From: Asaia bogorensis
GTDB taxonomy: Bacteria > Pseudomonadota > Alphaproteobacteria > Acetobacterales > Acetobacteraceae
Assembly: GCA_945873675.1 (NCBI GenBank)
Contig: CAMCEP010000123.1
Span: forward strand, 1-7,937
Reading direction: 5' to 3'
DNA: 7,937 nt
The notes beneath the pieces are model-generated. The model worked only from the letters and a program-made list of their open reading frames with translations, ran no database searches and was not told the origin of the DNA. The translations under genes were made by a program, and so were the position numbers. Below, piece by piece: positions 6,273-7,937 of the stretch. Each line of letters starts with the position of its first letter. The stretch's first letter is position 1.

Positions 6273-6620
6273 ATGATCGCTGGCCTTGCCACACTGCTCT
6301 GCTGCCAATTGATCGGGGAAGCCTTGGCGCGCTGGCTTTCCCTGCCTGTCCCCGGCCCCGTTATCGGCATGGCCTTGCTGTTTATCGCACTGCTGCTGCG
6401 TGGCGGGGAAGCGCCGCGTGACCTTGCTCAAAGCGCCGATGGGCTTTTGGCCAATCTTGGCCTGTTGTTCGTGCCGGCTGGCGTTGGCGTGGTGCTTTAC
6501 TTGCCGGTACTGGCGAAGGATTGGGCGCCGCTCTCACTCGCGATCCTGGCCGGCACTTTGGCTGCGATTGGTGTCACCGGATTGCTGGCGCAGGCGTTGC
6601 TCAAGCGGCTCGACCCATGA
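6273..6620 (+). CDS. lrgA: CidA/LrgA family membrane protein
   Basis: A 115-residue, four-helix inner-membrane protein. I start it at the ATG at 6273, which gives the family-typical N-terminus MIAGLATLLCCQLIGEALAR; an in-frame GTG at 6207 would translate through the terminator hairpin and adds a hydrophilic tail not seen in the family. Hallmarks are the conserved LPVPGPVIGM loop (24-33) and LLFVPAGVGVV (64-74). Predicted helices lie at about 3-20, 28-43, 58-80 and 87-110. No good Shine-Dalgarno is visible. The family was first described as holin-like regulators of murein hydrolases; later work on LrgAB-type pairs points to transport of pyruvate, glycolate or related small acids. The stop overlaps the start of lrgB (ATGA), so the two are translated together. 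LrgA and CidA cannot be separated by sequence here; the symbol follows from pairing with LrgB. Confidence 0.88.
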   Translation: MIAGLATLLCCQLIGEALARWLSLPVPGPVIGMALLFIALLLRGGEAPRDLAQSADGLLANLGLLFVPAGVGVVLYLPVLAKDWAPLSLAILAGTLAAIGVTGLLAQALLKRLDP

Positions 6621-7336
6621 CCAACCTGGCCGAGATCTGGGTCTATCTGGCGCGCGAACCTCTCGCCGCGCTGACCGCTACTCTGCTTGCTTGGCTGGCC
6701 GCACAAAGGCTGGCGCGGATGGCGGGGTTTCACCCCATGGCCAATCCAGTACTTTTCGCGGTGGCGCTGCTGGCGGGCGGCTTGTTGCTGGCGCGCGTTG
6801 ACTACCGCGCCTATTTTGAAGGGGCGCAATTCGTCCATTTTCTGCTGGGGCCGGCGACGGTGGCGCTGGCCGTGCCGCTGGCCCGCCAATGGCGGCAGGT
6901 GAAGCGTTCTGCCCCTGCCGCCATTGCGTCCGTGATTGTGGGCGGTGTTTTCGCCGCTGCTGCTGGTGTTGCGCTCGCCCTCGCGTTTTCGGCAGCGCCC
7001 GAGGTCACGGCCTCACTCGCGCCGCGTTCCGTTACCACGCCGGTGGCGATGGGCATCGCTGAACGCATTGGCGGCTTGCCCTCACTCACCGCCGCCATTG
7101 TTATTTGCAGCGGCATTGTGGGGGCGGCACTTGGGCCCGCCTTGCTCACGCTGCTGGGTGTGACGGATTGGCGCGCGCGGGGGCTTGCGATTGGGACGGC
7201 AGCGCATGGCATTGGCACGGCGCGGGCGATTTCGGTGAATGAAGTGGCAGGCGCCTTCAGCGGTTTGGCGATGGGGCTGAATGCGCTGGCGACTGCGCTT
7301 TTGCTGCCCTTGCTTTGGCAGCTTTTCTTCGGGTGA
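6617..7336 (+). CDS. lrgB: LrgB family membrane protein
   Basis: A 239-residue polytopic membrane protein, about the usual LrgB length. The ATG at 6617 overlaps the lrgA stop by 4 bp (ATGA) and gives MTNLAEIWVYLAREPLAAL; in-frame starts further upstream would lie inside lrgA and add soluble sequence. LrgB hallmarks in order: HPMANPVL (39-46), YFEGAQFVHFLLGPATVALA (66-85), SLAPRSVTTPVAM (133-145), SGIVGAALGPALL (165-177) and GTAAHGIGTARAI (193-205). The last two regions include the small-residue, Gly-rich elements conserved in the family. It is thought to form one functional unit with LrgA in small-acid export/import or in control of autolysis; the direction and substrate here are unknown. Its stop codon faces the stop of the MFS gene with 3 bp between them and no terminator hairpin. 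Confidence 0.93.
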   Translation: MTNLAEIWVYLAREPLAALTATLLAWLAAQRLARMAGFHPMANPVLFAVALLAGGLLLARVDYRAYFEGAQFVHFLLGPATVALAVPLARQWRQVKRSAPAAIASVIVGGVFAAAAGVALALAFSAAPEVTASLAPRSVTTPVAMGIAERIGGLPSLTAAIVICSGIVGAALGPALLTLLGVTDWRARGLAIGTAAHGIGTARAISVNEVAGAFSGLAMGLNALATALLLPLLWQLFFG

Positions 7337-7339
7337 ATT

Positions 7340-7937
7340 TCAGGCGCTGAGTAGCCGTCGGCTCCAGACCATCAGGCCAAGGGTTGCGATGGCTGCGACA
7401 ACAAATACCGCCGCATAGCCCGACATATGCAGAATGGTGCCGAACACCAAGGCGCCGATGCTCTGGCCGAAAAACAGCGCCATGGCGAAGGCCGCCACCG
7501 CCGTACCGCGCGCTTCGGGCAGCGCCTCAGTCGCGCGCGCCTGCAAGACGCCATGCAGCATATAGAAGGCAAGGCCGAGCCAGAATTGCATCGCCGCCAC
7601 CGCAAGGCCATTCGGGGCGAAGGCGGTCCCCACCAGCCCGGCGGCCAGCATCAGGCCGCCCAAGGTCAGCAAGCGTTTTTCGCCAAAGCGCGCCACCAGG
7701 CTTTTCGCAAGCCGCGTATAGGTGAATGCGCCAAGCCCAAATCCCGCCACCACCAGCCCCGCCATGGCTGGCGAATAGCCGAAACGCTCAATCAACAGTG
7801 ACCCCGTGAGTGGAAAGGCACCACCAAACAGCGCCGCGCCATCAATGAAGGCAGCGACCATCAGGCGTTGCCCGGCGGGGCGCGAAAACAGCGTCAGATA
7901 GGGCCGGAAACTGCCACGAAAATCGCGCCCGGCTTCG
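7340..7937 (-). CDS. Major facilitator superfamily transporter, C-terminal half (5' end outside window)
   Basis: The last 198 codons of a minus-strand gene are visible; its start lies beyond the right edge. An internal Met at 7861 is not the start, since the open frame continues to the edge with EAGRDFRGSFRPYLTLFSRP, which looks like the central cytoplasmic loop of an MFS protein. Six further helices follow (visible residues about 24-48, 55-77, 89-108, 111-132, 144-169 and 173-192), matching helices 7-12. The segment SLVARFGEKRLLTLGG (79-94) between the second and third helices resembles the C-domain copy of MFS motif A. The protein ends SRRLLSA. This looks like a drug/metabolite exporter of the DHA1/arabinose-efflux type, but substrate is not predictable. 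It is convergent with lrgB, stop codons 3 bp apart, so the transcripts probably overlap at their 3' ends. Confidence 0.88.
   Translation of the reverse strand, partial: EAGRDFRGSFRPYLTLFSRPAGQRLMVAAFIDGAALFGGAFPLTGSLLIERFGYSPAMAGLVVAGFGLGAFTYTRLAKSLVARFGEKRLLTLGGLMLAAGLVGTAFAPNGLAVAAMQFWLGLAFYMLHGVLQARATEALPEARGTAVAAFAMALFFGQSIGALVFGTILHMSGYAAVFVVAAIATLGLMVWSRRLLSA

Overview
The window is GC-rich, densely coded DNA. Its protein style (Ala/Arg/Gly-rich, many periplasmic binding proteins, an orphan Bug/TctC-type receptor) suggests an alphaproteobacterium, most likely Acetobacteraceae/Roseomonas-like. That taxonomic guess is inference from protein style; no rRNA or other marker gene is present. 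I see no tRNA, rRNA, CRISPR, insertion sequence or phage gene.

Left block (1-1951, minus strand): a phosphonate ABC importer operon in the order phnC (ATPase), phnD (periplasmic binding protein), phnE (permease, only its first 41 codons inside the window). Just upstream of phnC, at 1992-2009, is a near-consensus 18-bp Pho box oriented toward phnC. The operon is therefore very probably activated by PhoB under phosphate limitation.

Middle block (2138-6191, plus strand, divergent from phnCDE): a DAO/PuuB-type FAD amine oxidoreductase, an orphan tripartite-tricarboxylate (Bug/TctC) binding protein, and a family-5 (peptide/nickel/opine type) ABC binding protein. Gaps are 90 and 81 bp. The block ends at a strong intrinsic terminator (6224-6253) preceded by a second GC-rich hairpin. 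No permease or ATPase partner for either binding protein is in the window.

Right block (6273-7937): a two-gene lrgA-lrgB (CidA/LrgA plus LrgB) membrane pair with a 4-bp start/stop overlap, then the C-terminal half of a convergent MFS transporter gene whose stop lies 3 bp from the lrgB stop.

Every gene except the flavoenzyme encodes a transporter part, so the theme is nutrient acquisition. The most interesting reading is that the divergent flavoenzyme is a candidate amine (possibly aminophosphonate) oxidase linked to the Pho-controlled phosphonate importer. I found no clearly new type of system; the best leads are the Pho box, the flavoenzyme context, and the unusual placement of the terminator directly in front of lrgA.
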